64,000 nucleotides of DNA, taken from positions 1 to 64,000 of the forward strand of contig FR903525.1 of assembly GCA_000438075.1 (NCBI GenBank), in the 5' to 3' direction. Numbering within the stretch: the first letter of the stretch is position 1; every line of letters begins with the position of its first letter. A program made the translations under genes and the position numbers. This document shows, piece by piece, positions 8,164 through 16,902 of this stretch. This DNA is from Clostridium sp. CAG:609 (GTDB lineage Bacteria > Bacillota_I > Bacilli_A > RF39 > UBA660). Under the pieces are notes generated by a model, which had not been told where the DNA came from, did no database searches, and was given only the letters and a program-made list of their open reading frames with translations.

Positions 8164-10010
8164 AGACTTTTATCTCCCACTTCTGCTTCGGCAAGTTTTG
8201 CTTCAGCTATTATTTCTAATCTTTTTTCATCACCATGAGTCCATAATGTTTCAAAAATTGCTTTAAATTCGTTTCCTAACATTCCTGCAAAATCCCTTAC
8301 ATTCTCTAAGTTTTGTTCATCTACACGAGATAATCCCATTGTTGTTGCGTATCTTTCAGCAGTGTTTAGGGAAGCTATTTCTAATTCATCATAGTTTTTA
8401 TTTAATACATCATCTAGAGTTATTACTCTTTGATTACAGAATCTTACAAATTCATTTGTTATATCTTCACCAACTAGAGCTCTTAGCATCTTTGGATTTT
8501 GAGTTTTATAAAGCATTTTTGAAGCCATTTCCCATTTTCTAGGATCCGCATTGGGGTATTCACCATTATATTCACTTCTTAATGTTTGACCATTTTTATA
8601 TGCAATGTATGCATAGATTGCTGGATGAATGTTGTGTTCACTTGCCCACTTTAACCAACTTTCAGTTGTTGTTTTAATATATACATGTGCAAATCTATTA
8701 AATAGAGGTTCCGCTAATTGGTTAGCTGCTAAAGAATCTTTCATGTCATTTCCTGCAGCAACAATTCTAGCATTATCAGGCAATTTCCATATCCCATTTA
8801 CTTCTCTATCTAAAACTATATTAAATGCTATACCTTGAATACTTGGTAAGGCATTTGTTATTTCATCTAAGAATAATACATGAAGCCTTTCTGGTTCTTG
8901 TTCACATTTAGCTTCAAGTTTTTTAAGCCATGATGGTTTAACATCAATCATTTCTCCAGTACTTGCATTATAAACGCTTTTACCATTTAAGCTTTCAGGA
9001 GATGCATTACGTAAGTATATTATTTCACATGTTGGATCTATTTGTTTTACTCTGGCAGATTTACCTTCGGATGAAGGGCCATGTAAAAATACCGCTACAC
9101 CACTTTCAATAGCTCCTTTTATTATATCTTCTTCACTAACATTATCAAATGATAATCCATATGAATTTCTTTTTACTTTTACATTTGTTGATTCTCTTTC
9201 TTTATTCATATCATCTGCTTTAATGAATACCATATTTTGTGTTAAATCATGTAACATATATTTATCAAGATATTCTTTCATTTCAGATGTACTATATTTT
9301 AAGTCTGGCGCACCATTTCCAGCATATCTTATACCTGAAGCTAACCCACGTGTTGATATTAACAATCCATTTTTATTATCAACTAGCCATTTAACTGGAG
9401 TAACTTCAACCCAGACATGGTTATCATTTAAATACTTAATACCATTTGAAAGTTCAAAACAATCTTTATAAGCTTGAGCTTTAATACGAATATATTTTTT
9501 TCCACCAAACTCATATTCATCATAAGTTACTGGCATAAATTTATAATAATAATCAGGATTTTTGTTACCATCGAATGTATAAGTATTTCCAGTTTTTTTA
9601 AGTCCTTTGTAAAATTCTGTTTCTAGTATTTGTTGCATACTTGATGGTGCCGCATATTGAGGATATTCACCAAATTCAACGATATCTACTCCAGTTATTG
9701 TAGTATCTCTTTTTAAAGTTCCATTTGTTAAAAGTTCAGTAGATGATAGAACTGGACGTATCGTACCTCTACGAAGAAAACTTGAAGTAGGAACCATTTC
9801 ACCTTTGTTATTTATGCAACCTATTTTTTCATTTCCGCTGATATTTTGAGTCCAATACCAACCACGTGCTAATGCACCAAAATATATATATGCACCTGTT
9901 AAAATAGATAAATCTGTGTTTGATATATCATATCCGTAACTGTCAAATATATATTTTTCATCTCTAAATATTTGTTCAATAGATAACAAATTTATTTCTA
10001 AATCATTCAT
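8160..10010 (-). CDS. MoxR-like AAA ATPase with long N-terminal domain
   Basis: A 616-residue protein. Residues 1-270 form an N-terminal region including VEFGEYPQYA and a WVEVTPVKWLVDNKNGLLIS stretch. This resembles the FG-YPQ ... W-L pattern of DUF6273-type surface or effector-sensing domains. The AAA module has a Walker A (HGPSSEGKSA), Walker B (HVLFLDEITN), sensor 1 (RIVAAGN) and arginine finger (FNRFAHVYI). The last 120 residues are helical, as in MoxR lids. ATG at 10010 is chosen because the GGAG upstream is too close to the earlier starts at 10019 and 10022. With the two genes that follow it forms a MoxR/vWA cassette, a class linked to remodelling of other proteins or metal-cofactor insertion; the client here is unknown. 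Confidence 0.8.
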   Translation of the reverse strand: MNDLEINLLSIEQIFRDEKYIFDSYGYDISNTDLSILTGAYIYFGALARGWYWTQNISGNEKIGCINNKGEMVPTSSFLRRGTIRPVLSSTELLTNGTLKRDTTITGVDIVEFGEYPQYAAPSSMQQILETEFYKGLKKTGNTYTFDGNKNPDYYYKFMPVTYDEYEFGGKKYIRIKAQAYKDCFELSNGIKYLNDNHVWVEVTPVKWLVDNKNGLLISTRGLASGIRYAGNGAPDLKYSTSEMKEYLDKYMLHDLTQNMVFIKADDMNKERESTNVKVKRNSYGLSFDNVSEEDIIKGAIESGVAVFLHGPSSEGKSARVKQIDPTCEIIYLRNASPESLNGKSVYNASTGEMIDVKPSWLKKLEAKCEQEPERLHVLFLDEITNALPSIQGIAFNIVLDREVNGIWKLPDNARIVAAGNDMKDSLAANQLAEPLFNRFAHVYIKTTTESWLKWASEHNIHPAIYAYIAYKNGQTLRSEYNGEYPNADPRKWEMASKMLYKTQNPKMLRALVGEDITNEFVRFCNQRVITLDDVLNKNYDELEIASLNTAERYATTMGLSRVDEQNLENVRDFAGMLGNEFKAIFETLWTHGDEKRLEIIAEAKLAEAEVGDKSL

Positions 10011-10088
10011 TTTTATCATCACTCCAACTATAATATACAGAATATACTTTGAAAAGTCAATAGAACAGAGATGCTACTTAACACATAT

Positions 10089-10640
10089 TTATTGATTTAA
10101 TGAAATATCATATTTTGATATAAAGCTATCTTTCTTTTGTTCTGGTACTTCCTCATTTTTATATGCTTGTTGATATCTTGTTATTAATTCATCTTTAGAA
10201 TCATTAAGTTCTATGTAGTTATAATTGCTATTAATTTGTAAATCCCCATTATATTCTGGTACATATGAAAGTATTAAATAAGTTTTTCCTTGTTTTAGAA
10301 GTTTTGTATCACTTGGTAATATGTATTCTTTTTTACTTTTGGAAATACCTCCCATTTGAGTTAATGTTATATCTGTTAATAAATTTCCTTTTATGTTTTC
10401 TAATATAGTTATGTTATACACTGTGTATGGTTCATAATCACTATATATAGTTTCTTTGATAGAATTAATTTTTGCTACGAAAACATAGTCTACAGCACCA
10501 ACTGCTTTTTCTGGAGTAGACATATCATACACATTCAATATTGGATGATAATTAAATTTGATATCTTTATTCATATTTGATTTTACTAGTATTATTGTTG
10601 ATAACAGCAATATAATTATTATTAATAGTTTTCTTTTCAT
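10089..10640 (-). CDS. secreted or membrane-anchored hypothetical protein
   Basis: A 183-residue protein with an N-terminal hydrophobic segment (LLIIIILLLSTIILV, residues 4-18) that is probably an uncleaved anchor or signal peptide. The following domain has beta-rich text (VFVAKINSIKETIY, YTVYNITILENIKGNL, GKTYLILSYVPEYNG), as in small extracytoplasmic proteins of Bacillus-type Firmicutes. There is no lipobox and no catalytic motif. It follows prfA after a terminator and precedes the MoxR-like gene with a gap of about 80 bp. The role is unknown; it might be a cell-surface partner of the cassette, but nothing shows that. Confidence 0.65.
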   Translation of the reverse strand: MKRKLLIIIILLLSTIILVKSNMNKDIKFNYHPILNVYDMSTPEKAVGAVDYVFVAKINSIKETIYSDYEPYTVYNITILENIKGNLLTDITLTQMGGISKSKKEYILPSDTKLLKQGKTYLILSYVPEYNGDLQINSNYNYIELNDSKDELITRYQQAYKNEEVPEQKKDSFISKYDISLNQ

Positions 10641-10659
10641 AAAATACCTTTCTATATCT

Positions 10660-10695
10660 AAAAAAAGCTGGACTTATTCTAAAGACATTCCAGCT
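10660..10695 (-). terminator. terminator overlapping the prfA stop codon
   Basis: Reading the minus strand, AGCTGGA and TCCAGCT pair across a loop of about 18 nt that contains the prfA stop. A run of seven T follows. It separates the prfA operon from the downstream genes. Confidence 0.7.
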
Positions 10696-11738
10696 AATTT
10701 TAATTTTAAATCTTCATTTATAAGTGCTTCAATAATAGGTTCTAAGTCTCCATCCATAACTCTATCTAGTGACATAATTGAGAAATTGATTCTATGATCA
10801 GTTACTCTATTTTGTGGATAGTTATATGTTCTTATCTTTTCAGAACGATCTCCGGAACCTATTTTTGATTTTCTTGTTGCTCCGATAGCACTTTCTTGTT
10901 CATGCATTAATTCATCATTTATTTTGATTTTAAGAAGTTGCATTGCTCTTTCTTTATTACGAAGTTGACTTCTTTCTGTTTGACAAGTTACCACTACACC
11001 AGTTGGAATATGAGTTATACGAACTGCTGAATTGGCAGTATTAACTGATTGTCCACCTGCTCCACTTGAATGATATACGTCTATTTTTAAATCACTTTCT
11101 TTAATATCAATATTAACATTATCAACTTCAGGCATAACTAACACAGTAGATGTTGATGTATGAACTCTTCCTTGTGTTTCTGTGACAGGTACTCTTTGAA
11201 CTCTATGAGAACCACTTTCATATTTTAATTTACTATATACGTTAGCACCCTTTACCATGAATTCAATTTGTGAAAAACCTCCACTTGTACCTTCAATTTG
11301 GTGAATAACTTCAATCTTCCATCCATTAGCTTCTGCATAATAAGAATACATTCTAAATAAGTCTCCGGCGAAAATATTAGCTTCGTCTCCTCCGGCAGCT
11401 CCTCTTATTTCCATTATTACATTCTTACCATCATTTTCATCCTTTGGTACTAGTAATATTTCAAGTTCATGATATAATCTATCTATTTCTTTTGTTAAAT
11501 TTTCAACATCTTCCAAAGCAATTTCTTTTAAATCTGGGTCTTCCACCATCATTTTTGCTTCTTCTAAATTATTTTTTGCTTGTTTATAAGCTTGATATGT
11601 TTTAACAGTTTCTTCTAAATCACTATGTTCTTTAGATAATTCTTTAACTTGATTAAAATTACTTAATACTTCTGGATCACTTAATTTAGTAGTTAATTCA
11701 TTATATTTTTCTTCGATTGCATCTAATCTATTAAACAT
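10674..11738 (-). CDS. prfA: peptide chain release factor 1
   Basis: Class I release factor that reads UAA and UAG in the ribosomal A site and triggers peptide release. The GGQ loop is intact (SSGAGGQSVNTANSAVRITH, about residue 230), and the glutamine is the target of PrmC. The codon-recognition tripeptide PVT sits in RVPVTETQGRVHTS. The length of 354 residues is normal for RF1. The RF2 hallmark SPF is absent. The start has GCGAGG at a normal distance. It closes the ywiB-argS-rpoE-prfA run. Confidence 0.97.
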   Translation of the reverse strand: MFNRLDAIEEKYNELTTKLSDPEVLSNFNQVKELSKEHSDLEETVKTYQAYKQAKNNLEEAKMMVEDPDLKEIALEDVENLTKEIDRLYHELEILLVPKDENDGKNVIMEIRGAAGGDEANIFAGDLFRMYSYYAEANGWKIEVIHQIEGTSGGFSQIEFMVKGANVYSKLKYESGSHRVQRVPVTETQGRVHTSTSTVLVMPEVDNVNIDIKESDLKIDVYHSSGAGGQSVNTANSAVRITHIPTGVVVTCQTERSQLRNKERAMQLLKIKINDELMHEQESAIGATRKSKIGSGDRSEKIRTYNYPQNRVTDHRINFSIMSLDRVMDGDLEPIIEALINEDLKLKLAGMSLE

Positions 11739-11778
11739 TTTATCCTCGCTTTCTTATTTAAAAATAAATATTTAATTG

Positions 11779-12225
11779 TTACATATTGCTTTCTTCTAAA
11801 TCATCAACTACCATAAGGTCTGCTAAATCATCTTCTGTATCATCAACAGTATCATCATCTTCATCGTAGAATAAATCGTCATCTTCTTCACGTTCAATGT
11901 CATTATTATTTTCTTCTTCATCCTCTTCCATTAAATCATCTTCGTCTTCTTCTTCATCTTCGAATACGATATCTAATTTATGTCTTGCTTGAAGATCCCA
12001 ATAACCTTTATCTAACATGATAAACTTTTTATTGATTGACATTAATTCAAAGAAATCCATTATTTCATTATCTACGGTTTCTTCTGGTAATTCAAGAACT
12101 TGACAAACTTTTGCGAATATATCACGCAATTTCATTTTCTTGCCATTTTCTTGTAATATTAATAAAGCAATATCGTCATACCCCATTAGTTCTAGTTCTT
12201 CCTTAGGTATATCTTTTAGCTTCAT
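11779..12225 (-). CDS. rpoE: RNA polymerase delta subunit
   Basis: Firmicutes-specific accessory subunit that helps recycle RNA polymerase. The folded N-terminal HARE-HTH domain spans residues 5-88 (MGYDDIALLILQENGKKMKL, IFAKVCQVLELPEET, FIMLDKGYWDLQARH). The remainder is a disordered tail made almost entirely of D and E, as in Bacillus delta. At 148 residues it is somewhat shorter than the usual 170-190, mainly in the tail. AAGGAG precedes the ATG. It sits directly after argS, as in Bacillus. Confidence 0.93.
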   Translation of the reverse strand: MKLKDIPKEELELMGYDDIALLILQENGKKMKLRDIFAKVCQVLELPEETVDNEIMDFFELMSINKKFIMLDKGYWDLQARHKLDIVFEDEEEDEDDLMEEDEEENNNDIEREEDDDLFYDEDDDTVDDTEDDLADLMVVDDLEESNM

Positions 12226-12243
12226 AAAATCATTCTCCTTACA

Positions 12244-13851
12244 TTACATTTGTTCTGGTGGTATTACCCCGATTAAATTTAGTGCATTAAATAATGTTTG
12301 TTTTACACATTTAATTAAATTTAAATTTTCCAAAGTTTCTTCTTCATCTTCAGTTAGTACACGTTTTTTAGCATAGTACATATGGAATAGACCTGCTAAT
12401 TCATATACATAATTAGTTATTAAATGTGGCAATTCTTTAGTTGCTGCAGTTTTAACAACTTCTGGAAATTCATAAACTTTTTCTAAAACATTATATGATG
12501 TATCGTCATTAATTGCAATATATTTTTCACATTTTTTGTCAAATTGTTGTGAATTTAGTATCGAACATATTCTTGCATATGCATAACTTACGTAAAATAC
12601 TGGGTTTTCATTTGACTTACTTTTAGCAAGACCAAGATCAAAATCCATTTGAGTATCTAAGCTATATCTTGAGAAATAATATCTTGCAGCATTAACCCCT
12701 ACTTCATCAATTAATTCTTTTAAAGTAACTGATTTACCAGTTCTTTTACTCATTTTAACAACTTCACCATTTTCTACTAATCTAACAAGTTGTAATAGTT
12801 TAATTTCTAGTTTTTCTGGGTCATTTCCAAGTGCTTTAACACTACTTTTTAAACGAGCAACATAACCATGGTGATCTGCTCCGAATATATCAATCATTTT
12901 ATCAAAACCACGATTATATTTATCCATATGATATGCTATGTCTGGTAAGAAGTATGTTGCATTACCATCTTCTTTAATTAAAACATGGTCTTTTTCATCA
13001 AATAAAGCACTACATTTAAACCAAGTTGCTCCATCTGCTTCATAAGTATATCCATTTTTTCTTAAGATATCCACAACATCCATTAAATTATATTTTTCTG
13101 ATAAAGCTTTTTCACTTGATTTAACATCAAATTCTATTCTATATTCTTTTAAGTCATCAAATATATGACCAACCATTTCTTCAGTACCTAACTTTTTAAA
13201 GTAATCAAGTTCTTTATCTAAGTATGTATCTTTATGTTCATCATATAGTTTTTGAGCAATGGCAATTATTTCTTTTCCATAGTATCCATTTTCAGGCATT
13301 TCAAATGGAAGACCACATATTTCTTTATAACGAGCTATAATTGATAAACCTAAGTTAGTAATTTGACTACCTAAGTCATTAATGTAATATTCTGTTGTTA
13401 CATCAAAACCACAGAAACGCATTATTCTAGCAAGAGAATCTCCATATGCACCACCACGAGCATTACCTAAATGAAGTATACCAGTGGGATTTGCACTAAC
13501 AAATTCAATATTTATTTTTTTACCATTACCAATATTACTTCTTCCATAATTTTCTTTTTCTTCTAAAACTTTGTTAATATTTTCAAGTAAGTATTCTTTT
13601 GATACAAAGAAGTTAATAAAACCTGGGGCTTTAATCTCAATACTCTTGATATTTTCATTATCAATATTTTTAGCAATCATATCTGCTATTTCCATCGGAT
13701 TTTTTCTTAAACTCTTAGCAAGTTTCATAGCTATATTACTTGAAAAATCTCCATTTTCAGCTTGAGCTGGTTTACTTATTTCAACATCAACTCCACTTAT
13801 TTCTAATTTTTCTAATGCTTTTTTAATTTCATCAATTAATAAATTTTTCAT
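12244..13851 (-). CDS. argS: arginyl-tRNA synthetase
   Basis: Class I synthetase charging tRNA-Arg. The N-terminal additional domain is present. The HIGH-type motif reads HLGNARGGAYGDS after FVSANPTG, and the KMSKS-type motif reads KMSKRTGKSVTL, as is common for ArgRS. A C-terminal anticodon-binding domain ends in the short ...NLIGVIPPEQM, where ArgRS usually ends in ...LLGIxxPExM. The length of 535 residues is slightly below the usual 550. The start overlaps the end of the upstream ywiB-like gene by 4 bp, so the two are translationally coupled. Confidence 0.97.
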   Translation of the reverse strand: MKNLLIDEIKKALEKLEISGVDVEISKPAQAENGDFSSNIAMKLAKSLRKNPMEIADMIAKNIDNENIKSIEIKAPGFINFFVSKEYLLENINKVLEEKENYGRSNIGNGKKINIEFVSANPTGILHLGNARGGAYGDSLARIMRFCGFDVTTEYYINDLGSQITNLGLSIIARYKEICGLPFEMPENGYYGKEIIAIAQKLYDEHKDTYLDKELDYFKKLGTEEMVGHIFDDLKEYRIEFDVKSSEKALSEKYNLMDVVDILRKNGYTYEADGATWFKCSALFDEKDHVLIKEDGNATYFLPDIAYHMDKYNRGFDKMIDIFGADHHGYVARLKSSVKALGNDPEKLEIKLLQLVRLVENGEVVKMSKRTGKSVTLKELIDEVGVNAARYYFSRYSLDTQMDFDLGLAKSKSNENPVFYVSYAYARICSILNSQQFDKKCEKYIAINDDTSYNVLEKVYEFPEVVKTAATKELPHLITNYVYELAGLFHMYYAKKRVLTEDEEETLENLNLIKCVKQTLFNALNLIGVIPPEQM

Positions 13852-14180
13852 ATTTCCTCTTTCCTTTTTATAATTATTTGTTTTTGTTCATTACCTAATT
13901 CATAAGTAAGTATTATTAATTCATCTTTTTCTTCGTAATTTGTTTTTATATCATATTTTAAATTATTACTCCCAAATGATACTGTTAATAAATTATTTTT
14001 AAAATCAACACGAAATGTATCATCTGGGCATCTTCGTTCATAAATCCTATTTGTTCTATCCACTACATGGATACCATATTCATCTTCATAATAGATAGTA
14101 TTGTTTTCAAATTTAGTTAATTTATCTACTTCATCGATAACAATTTCTCCATTATCAAGTAGTTTCCAATCAATTTTCAT
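13848..14180 (-). CDS. DUF1934 / YwiB-like small beta-barrel protein
   Basis: A 110-residue protein made of alternating short beta strands (TIYYEDEYGIHVVDRTNRIY, LLTVSFGSNNLKYDI, ELIILTYELGNEQKQIIIKR). In Bacillus, the DUF1934 protein YwiB sits immediately upstream of argS and has this size and pattern. The assignment rests mainly on position and predicted fold; individual residues are poorly conserved. It begins the ywiB-argS-rpoE-prfA run and overlaps argS by 4 bp. The function is unknown even in Bacillus. Confidence 0.65.
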   Translation of the reverse strand: MKIDWKLLDNGEIVIDEVDKLTKFENNTIYYEDEYGIHVVDRTNRIYERRCPDDTFRVDFKNNLLTVSFGSNNLKYDIKTNYEEKDELIILTYELGNEQKQIIIKRKEEI

Positions 14181-14437
14181 GGTTAGCCACCTCTTTTTTT
14201 CTCACATATTATAACAAACTTTCTTATAAATGTATAGTGCTATTTAATTATTTTTTTCAATATCACTTTTTTCAATTATTTTCGTTTTTAGAACCAGTTA
14301 AACTAACTCCCACAATTAATATAATTAATCGTATATATCAATCCTTTTATACATGTATTATAGTATAGATTATTATTTTTCACAATAGTGTATATTAATT
14401 TTATTTTTACATCATAATAATACCTAGGTGATATTCC

Positions 14438-16378
14438 TTGAAAATAATAAAAATCACATTAAAAAGTATGATATTTTTGTTTATATCCTTTGTTGTTATA
14501 TTAATTGGTTTATATACTTATGCTTATTTAAGTCCGAAGCTTGATTTAAAGAAAAGTGGTAGTTTATATATATATGATAATAAAGATGAGTTGTTATATC
14601 AAGGTTCTAGAAATAATGAATGGGCTAATTTAAGTGATATAAGTCCTTATTTAGTGGATGCTGTTATAAGTGTTGAAGATAAAAATTTTTATGATCATCA
14701 TGGTTTTGATTATTTAAGAATTGCAAAAGCAATGGCTACGAATATAAGAAGAAATAAAATAGTTCAAGGAGCATCAACAATATCACAACAATATATTAAG
14801 AATCTTTATCTAGATTTTGATAAGACTTGGAAAAGAAAGATTGAAGAAGCTTTTTTAACCCTTGAACTGGAAGTGCATTATGATAAAGATGATATACTTG
14901 AGGGTTATTTAAATACAATAAATTATGGTCAAGGTAATATGGGTATTGTTAATGCTGCAAGTTATTATTTTAATAAAAAACCTAATGAACTTACTTTAGA
15001 GGAAGCTATTATGCTTGCAGGTATTCCTAAAAATCCATCTGGTTATAATCCTGTTAATAATTATGAAGCATCAGTAAATAGAGCAAAAGTTGTTGCAAAA
15101 GCTATGCTTAATAACAAATATATAGATGAGGCAACTTATAATAATTTGTATAAAGAAAAAATAGAGATATATGGACAAAATAAAACTAATAATTTACAAA
15201 TGGTTATGTATTATCAAGAAGCTGTATTAAATGAACTTAATAATATAAAAGAAATACCTACATCTTTGATTAATTCTGGTGGTTTAAAAATATATACTAA
15301 TTTAGATATGGAAATGCAAAAGAATATGGAAGATGCAATATTATCTAAAAAAAGTGATGATGAAGTACAGGTTGCTAGTGTTGTTGTTAATCCTGATACT
15401 GGTGAGGTTAGAGCTTTAACGGGTGGTATAGATTATGCTAAAAGTCAGTATAATAGAGCATTAAAAAGTAAAAGACAAGTTGGTTCAACGATGAAGCCTT
15501 TTTTGTATTATGCTGCACTTGAAAATAATATGACTATGGCAAGTACTTTTAGAAGTGAAGAAACTACATTTAATTTATCAAATGGAAAAACTTATTCACC
15601 ATCTAATGCTGGAGGTATTTATGCAAGTAAAGAAATTACAATGGCCGCAGCACTTAGTTTATCAGATAATATTTATGCAGTTAAAACCAATTTATTTTTG
15701 GGTGTTGATAAGATGATTGATGTTGCTAAAAGAACTGGGATAAATGAAGAACTTCAGGGAGTTGCATCACTTCCTTTGGGCACTAGTGAAATAAATATAC
15801 TTGATTTTGCAACTGGTTATAATACTTTTGCAACTGGGGGGTATAAAAAAGATTTATATTTTATTAGAAAAGTGACTGATTTAGATGGAAATGTTTTATA
15901 TGAACATGAAGATAAAAAAGATTTAGTAATTAATCCAAATTATACTTATATATTAAATGAAGCATTAACTAGTACGACGAATGATGCTTTTGTGGATTAT
16001 ACAACTCCGACGGCATTAAATATAAGTGGTAGTTTAACACATAAATATGCTATTAAGACTGGTTCTACGAATACTGATTATTGGATTGTTGGTTATAATC
16101 CAGATGCACTTGTTATGATGTGGATGGGTTATGATGATAATAGAGAATGTGATAAAAGTGTTAGAAATCAAGCTAAAAAAATATGGGCTGAAGTAATTGA
16201 AGATGCAACAAAAGATAAAGATGATTGGTATGAAACTCCGAAAAATGTTGTGGCAATTCCTTTAGATGCTGTTACGGGAAATGTACCAAAAGATAATAAT
16301 AAAACTGCTTTGTATTATTTTGTAAAGGGTTCAGAACCTGGGGTTACTCCGGAACAATATGTAATGAGTGGTGAGTAA
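14438..16378 (+). CDS. class A penicillin-binding protein (PBP1A family)
   Basis: Bifunctional peptidoglycan synthase of 646 residues with a single N-terminal membrane anchor (residues 10-32). The GT51 glycosyltransferase domain has VEDKNFYDHHGFDYLRIAKA and QGASTISQQYIKNLYL, with the catalytic glutamate of VEDKNF intact. The transpeptidase domain has the three penicillin-binding motifs: STMK in RQVGSTMKPFLYY, SDN in LSLSDNIYAVK, and KTGSTNTDYW. The TTG start at 14438 is preceded by AGGTGAT at 5 nt. It is transcribed on the plus strand, against the local replication direction, and is divergent from ywiB. Confidence 0.95.
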   Translation: MKIIKITLKSMIFLFISFVVILIGLYTYAYLSPKLDLKKSGSLYIYDNKDELLYQGSRNNEWANLSDISPYLVDAVISVEDKNFYDHHGFDYLRIAKAMATNIRRNKIVQGASTISQQYIKNLYLDFDKTWKRKIEEAFLTLELEVHYDKDDILEGYLNTINYGQGNMGIVNAASYYFNKKPNELTLEEAIMLAGIPKNPSGYNPVNNYEASVNRAKVVAKAMLNNKYIDEATYNNLYKEKIEIYGQNKTNNLQMVMYYQEAVLNELNNIKEIPTSLINSGGLKIYTNLDMEMQKNMEDAILSKKSDDEVQVASVVVNPDTGEVRALTGGIDYAKSQYNRALKSKRQVGSTMKPFLYYAALENNMTMASTFRSEETTFNLSNGKTYSPSNAGGIYASKEITMAAALSLSDNIYAVKTNLFLGVDKMIDVAKRTGINEELQGVASLPLGTSEINILDFATGYNTFATGGYKKDLYFIRKVTDLDGNVLYEHEDKKDLVINPNYTYILNEALTSTTNDAFVDYTTPTALNISGSLTHKYAIKTGSTNTDYWIVGYNPDALVMMWMGYDDNRECDKSVRNQAKKIWAEVIEDATKDKDDWYETPKNVVAIPLDAVTGNVPKDNNKTALYYFVKGSEPGVTPEQYVMSGE

Positions 16379-16458
16379 TTTGTAAAGTTTGCAAATTTTA
16401 TTTCATATTGTGATAGACATATAAATATTATTGTTATATAATTTAGTTGGGTGGAGTT

Positions 16459-16776
16459 ATGTATAATTATGATTTTTTAAAAGACAAGGAACATGCTATT
16501 AATGAAAAGGAACAAGTTTTAGTTAGTTTTGGAAACAAAAAATTATTAGTTAATATAATGCTTACTGATAAAAATTTGTTATTCTTTTATGATACTGAAA
16601 AAGACTCACCACTTAAATGTAGCAGAATAAGTGTGGTTCCTCAATATGAAGTATTATTAAAATTGAGTCTTGATAATCTTGACTATCATATTATAGATAA
16701 TTTCACTGAGATTAACTTTAAAGGGGATGTAATATCAATCTATAATTTTAACTTAGATGATTTTATAAAACTTTAA
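16459..16776 (+). CDS. hypothetical protein, possible PH-like fold
   Basis: A 105-residue cytosolic protein with beta-rich text (QVLVSFGNKKLLVNIMLTDK, NLLFFYDTE, ISVVPQYEVLLKLSL). This weakly resembles small PH-like proteins in which one helix follows a seven-strand barrel. No motif identifies a family. The ATG at 16459 is preferred over the upstream TTG because GGTGGAG lies between them. It is followed by a strong terminator. The function is unknown. Confidence 0.55.
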   Translation: MYNYDFLKDKEHAINEKEQVLVSFGNKKLLVNIMLTDKNLLFFYDTEKDSPLKCSRISVVPQYEVLLKLSLDNLDYHIIDNFTEINFKGDVISIYNFNLDDFIKL

Positions 16777-16824
16777 AATTATCAAAAATTCTTATAGTTC
16801 CTACAAAGATGTTCGTATGAAGTG

Positions 16825-16855
16825 AAAATGACTAGAGTTTTTTCTAGTCATTTTT
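16825..16855. terminator. bidirectional terminator between plus-strand gene and noc
   Basis: The stem AATGACTAGA / TCTAGTCATT has a 6-nt loop with T-runs on the plus side and A-runs on the other. It ends the small plus-strand gene and can also stop transcripts leaving noc. A related, weaker repeat (TAGATTATCTA) follows at about 16885. Confidence 0.8.
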
Positions 16856-16902
16856 GATTGTTAATTTTTAAACAAAATAAAATGACTAGATTATCTAGCC
16901 AC

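Noticed and set aside
16811..16827. GTATGAAGTGAAA-type words near 408, 16816 and 50288 as insertion-sequence ends
   Set aside because: They recall IS30-type ends, but they are short, unpaired and not linked to any transposase trace.
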